Shown one piece after another: positions 61,924 to 64,000 of a DNA stretch of 64,000 nt. A model generated the notes under the pieces. That model did no database searches, was not told where the DNA came from, and was given only the letters and a program-made list of their open reading frames with translations. The translations under genes were made by a program, and so were the position numbers. Each line of letters opens with the position of its first letter. Positions within the stretch are counted from its first letter, which is position 1. This DNA is from Cyanobacteria bacterium SBLK. Its GTDB lineage: Bacteria > Cyanobacteriota > Cyanobacteriia > Cyanobacteriales > Spirulinaceae. Location: assembly GCA_017746715.1 (NCBI GenBank), contig JAGHZQ010000024.1, positions 62,001 through 126,000 of the forward strand. The letters run 5' to 3'.

Positions 61924-62590
61924 TCCCAAGTCAATCAATCTCGCCAATCTTCCAGCCGTCCCGTTGTGCGATCGCAAAAAACTTCCTGCCATTCCCGGTA
62001 TTTACTTTGCAATCGATAGTTTAGGAAACATTCAGTACATTGGGCGATCGCAAGATATAAACCAAAGGTGGAGAAATCATCATCGAGAAAAGACTTTAGA
62101 GGAAATAGGAAAGATAAAAATTGCCTACCTGAAAATTAGCGATGTTGACTTGTTACCAGCCATTGAGGATGCACTGATTGTATGGTTTAATCCTCTACTC
62201 AATAATGTTCGTTTGCCATCGATAAAACCTCAAAAAGAGCCAATTGAGAGAGTAATCGAGATGCCTGTCACGACGATTCGCTGGAAACTTAACGAGGTGA
62301 TGGCACATCATCGCGTTAAAGGTAGCGATCTAGCTGGATTGCTGCAACTCAGCGATAATGCTGTCTCTAATCTCAGAAACGCGGAAACTATGCCTCGGAT
62401 TGACGGTAAGCGCTTGGGGGAATTGCTAAACGGGCTCAATGATCTGGCACAAAATCTAGAGGACGGCCAGATTATCAATGAAAGAGACTTGATTGAGTAC
62501 GTACCTCCTAAAAAAAAGACTGACCCCACACCCACCCCACCATTGAACAAAACAATAACCCCTCGTACTGCCATGAGTCGGGGGGTTTGA
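61907..62590 (+). CDS. GIY-YIG nuclease domain fused to an XRE-type DNA-binding domain
   Basis: A 227-residue protein. The GIY-YIG core is LPAIPGIYFAIDSLGNIQYI then GRSQDINQRWRNHH, with the Arg and Asn/His side chains of that superfamily; a metal-binding Glu may be in LLPAIEDALIVWFNP (~85-95). Residues ~125-185 are a helix-turn-helix: RWKLNEVMAHHRVKGSDLAG, LLQLSDNAVSNLRNAETMP. The tail is Pro/Thr-rich. It could be a sequence-guided endonuclease of restriction or homing type. The ATG at 61907 has GAAG upstream. It overlaps the XRE gene by 17 bases. Confidence 0.8.
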   Translation: MQHLIDPKSINLANLPAVPLCDRKKLPAIPGIYFAIDSLGNIQYIGRSQDINQRWRNHHREKTLEEIGKIKIAYLKISDVDLLPAIEDALIVWFNPLLNNVRLPSIKPQKEPIERVIEMPVTTIRWKLNEVMAHHRVKGSDLAGLLQLSDNAVSNLRNAETMPRIDGKRLGELLNGLNDLAQNLEDGQIINERDLIEYVPPKKKTDPTPTPPLNKTITPRTAMSRGV

Positions 62591-62688
62591 GATGGGGGAG
62601 GATGCTGATTGACCTAGAGGAATATCACCAATCTCGTTTCGTCCGACGAGGTGATTGGCTTCCGTCAAATTGCGTAAAATCGTTTTCC

Positions 62689-63585
62689 TTAAAGATTCCA
62701 AATGGGATAATTCCGATAATTTTCAGGAAATCCCATCTTAGCAACATCGATCTTATGCAGATCGATTAAATCTAAAACTTGCTTTGACCAAAAATTGTTA
62801 GGATTGATAATATTCAACATCCAAATCGATACTACTAGCGTATTATAGAGACGATGCTTTTGAGATAGATTAAAATTGCTAGAAAGTTCTTCCAAATTTC
62901 GAGGAGACGTGATTGTCACTGTCAATTTACGATTCCAGAGTCGGCCATGATGAGCACAAATATTTCGTACTATTGTCAAATGATAAATAAAATTCTCTAA
63001 AAATTTGTGGTTTAATCTGTATATTTTGGCAATTGCTTTGCGAGTTTTATTATTTTTTAGATTCCTAAACCATCGAGAAAGTAAGCCTAATGACATTACT
63101 TCACAAACTGACCATATTGGAGGGAGTTCGGGACTGCTATACTTATCACGATAATGCTTAATAAAAATTTCTTTAGAGCGTTTGGTTTCTTGTTTAAGTC
63201 GGTCAAGATTCTCTTTAAAATGTTCTAGATTTTTAGCTAAATATTCATTTAGATAGCTATGAGAACCATGATGATCAGCCATAAAATAAGCCCATTGTCT
63301 TCGCAAAGACCCCTCAATATATTCAACTGCTTTTAAAACTTGTAACCTTAACTTTCGGTCAAAATTGTATAAGTTCAAAACCTCTTCAAATTTAGTTCCA
63401 GCTTTAAATTTGTGAATTATACTTGTACGATCCTCCTCAAAGGGCAGCCAATATCCAGATAACCGATAATAATTAATATGGCTTAATGAATGGCGGGCAA
63501 TATCAAGATTCTCAATTAACATTCCTCGATCTTGCAACAACTTAATATGCTCATCAATACTCAAGGGTTTTTTATCGAAGTGCAT
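62689..63585 (-). CDS. Abi family (AbiD/AbiF-like, HEPN) protein
   Basis: A 298-residue protein of the Abi_2 family, known from phage abortive infection. Typical start MHFDKKPLSIDEHIKLLQ and HSLSHINYYRLSGYWLPF. The HEPN-type RNase motif Rx4-6H is in VRNICAHHGRLWNRKL (~207-220), so RNA cleavage on infection is likely. The ATG at 63583-63585 is preferred over a TTG four codons earlier. The gene is AT-rich without HIP1 sites. It stands alone, converging with the GIY-YIG gene. Confidence 0.88.
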   Translation of the reverse strand: MHFDKKPLSIDEHIKLLQDRGMLIENLDIARHSLSHINYYRLSGYWLPFEEDRTSIIHKFKAGTKFEEVLNLYNFDRKLRLQVLKAVEYIEGSLRRQWAYFMADHHGSHSYLNEYLAKNLEHFKENLDRLKQETKRSKEIFIKHYRDKYSSPELPPIWSVCEVMSLGLLSRWFRNLKNNKTRKAIAKIYRLNHKFLENFIYHLTIVRNICAHHGRLWNRKLTVTITSPRNLEELSSNFNLSQKHRLYNTLVVSIWMLNIINPNNFWSKQVLDLIDLHKIDVAKMGFPENYRNYPIWNL

Positions 63586-63595
63586 CTTACATAGC

Positions 63596-63653
63596 AATAA
63601 AAAAGAGTGACCCGCCGATTTGAGCTTATAACAGAGGCTTGGCGGGTTTTGTT
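63596..63653 (-). terminator. Terminator for the Uma2-type gene at the right edge
   Basis: On the minus strand ACCCGCC and GGCGGGT form a 7-bp GC stem around a ~28-base loop, followed by cactcTTTTTTATT. It lies ~160 bases beyond the stop at 63814. The ~160 bases between the two hold no gene I can support. Confidence 0.6.
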
Positions 63654-63813
63654 ATTCTTAAGATACTCTATAAACCACTACATCGTCAATCCGTAAATAT
63701 ACTTATATTGCCGTAGAGTGCTGTATAGCCTCCGGTATAGCGAGTAGCTAGTCAGATCGCTAACGTACCTTACTGACTAATTGAGAACCTTTAAAAATGC
63801 CTCAAGATTGGGT

Positions 63814-64000
63814 CTAACTGTCCTCCGTTGAGAGGTTGTCAGGATCGATGCCTCGAGCGAGGAGGCGATCTCGTAATTGCTGCAACGCCGCTTGTGCTTG
63901 CTCTTTCTCTAGCCGTTCTCGTTCTTTCTCCCGTCGTTCTTGCCGTTCTCCTAACTCGGCACGTTCGGCACGTTCTCGCTCTCGCTCTTTCTCTAGCCGT
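63814..64000 (-). CDS. C-terminus of a Uma2/DUF820-like nuclease-family protein (continues beyond window)
   Basis: Sixty-one codons before a TAG at 63814-63816, running off the right edge. The sequence is a charged helix (KERERERAERAELGERQERR, LEKEQAQAALQQLRDRL) ending RLLARGIDPDNLSTEDS. A long Glu/Arg coiled coil ending in RLRxxGIDPDxL is characteristic of cyanobacterial Uma2-family proteins, whose N-terminal part is a PD-(D/E)XK domain. That catalytic part lies outside the window. Confidence 0.7.
   Translation of the reverse strand, partial: RLEKERERERAERAELGERQERREKERERLEKEQAQAALQQLRDRLLARGIDPDNLSTEDS

Noticed and set aside
63654..63813. Possible tRNA or toxin-gene end near the right edge
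   Set aside because: I could not fold a cloverleaf, and the minus-strand frames contain only short protein-like ends; there is not enough to support a feature.

Overview
The window comes from a cyanobacterial chromosome. The octamer GCGATCGC (HIP1), typical of cyanobacterial genomes, recurs throughout. Several genes are cyanobacterial markers: a photosystem I accumulation factor, the RRM-protein/rpsU pair, multi-PAS/GAF sensor kinases, a cyclase-kinase hybrid and many Rpn-type PD-(D/E)XK proteins. Heptameric short tandem repeats (STRR) are also present. Genus cannot be fixed from the sequence. I see no tRNA, rRNA, CRISPR array or complete insertion sequence.

Layout. 1-5 kb: the 3' part of argJ, two mosaic DUF6745-type paralogues, an EF-hand protein and glyQ, with a broken copy of the glyQ 5' end on the far side of the EF-hand gene. 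5-8.4 kb: two Rpn-family proteins around an LRAT-like protein, then a TIGR04282 glycosyltransferase. 8.4-13.8 kb: a minus-strand cluster of coiled-coil protein, large membrane protein (roadblock/longin-like, TM, BON and OmpA-like domains), Ras-like small GTPase and PAS histidine kinase. 14-19.5 kb: a photosystem I factor, then a partial phosphorothioation (Dnd)-type island of helicase, glycosyltransferase-like protein, 57-residue protein and DndD. 19.5-29.9 kb: rpsU, an RRM protein, a membrane-protein cluster, two histidine kinases, a polyprenyl-phosphate sugar transferase and ccdA. 30-31.9 kb: a Septu (PtuA/PtuB) defence pair without HIP1 sites. 32-38.2 kb: pnp, and a SNF2 ATPase whose P-loop is split by a mini-intein. 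39-47.9 kb: a Cache-HAMP-kinase-receiver-adenylate cyclase, an AT-rich three-gene module of unknown role with a long out-of-frame overlap, rpsR, rpmG, an RDD protein and clpB. 48-58.5 kb: a PLP enzyme, an SBBP-repeat propeller, a DUF3146-like protein, a 1634-residue PAS/GAF hybrid kinase and a diguanylate cyclase. 58.6-64 kb: accessory DNA with another Rpn-like protein, a three-gene ribbon-helix-helix cluster with a likely operator, an XRE regulator overlapping a GIY-YIG/HTH protein, an HEPN-type Abi protein and the C-terminus of a Uma2-like protein.

Themes. Signal transduction is heavily represented: four histidine kinases, one kinase-cyclase hybrid and one diguanylate cyclase, plus a small GTPase beside a kinase. 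Defence and selfish DNA is the second theme: Dnd fragments, Septu, Abi, GIY-YIG, the intein and the Rpn/Uma2 nucleases. The best candidate for an undescribed system is the GTPase/roadblock-like/OmpA/kinase cluster, followed by the overlapping three-gene module at 42.7-43.8 kb. All family names rest on motif recognition by eye; no database search was possible.
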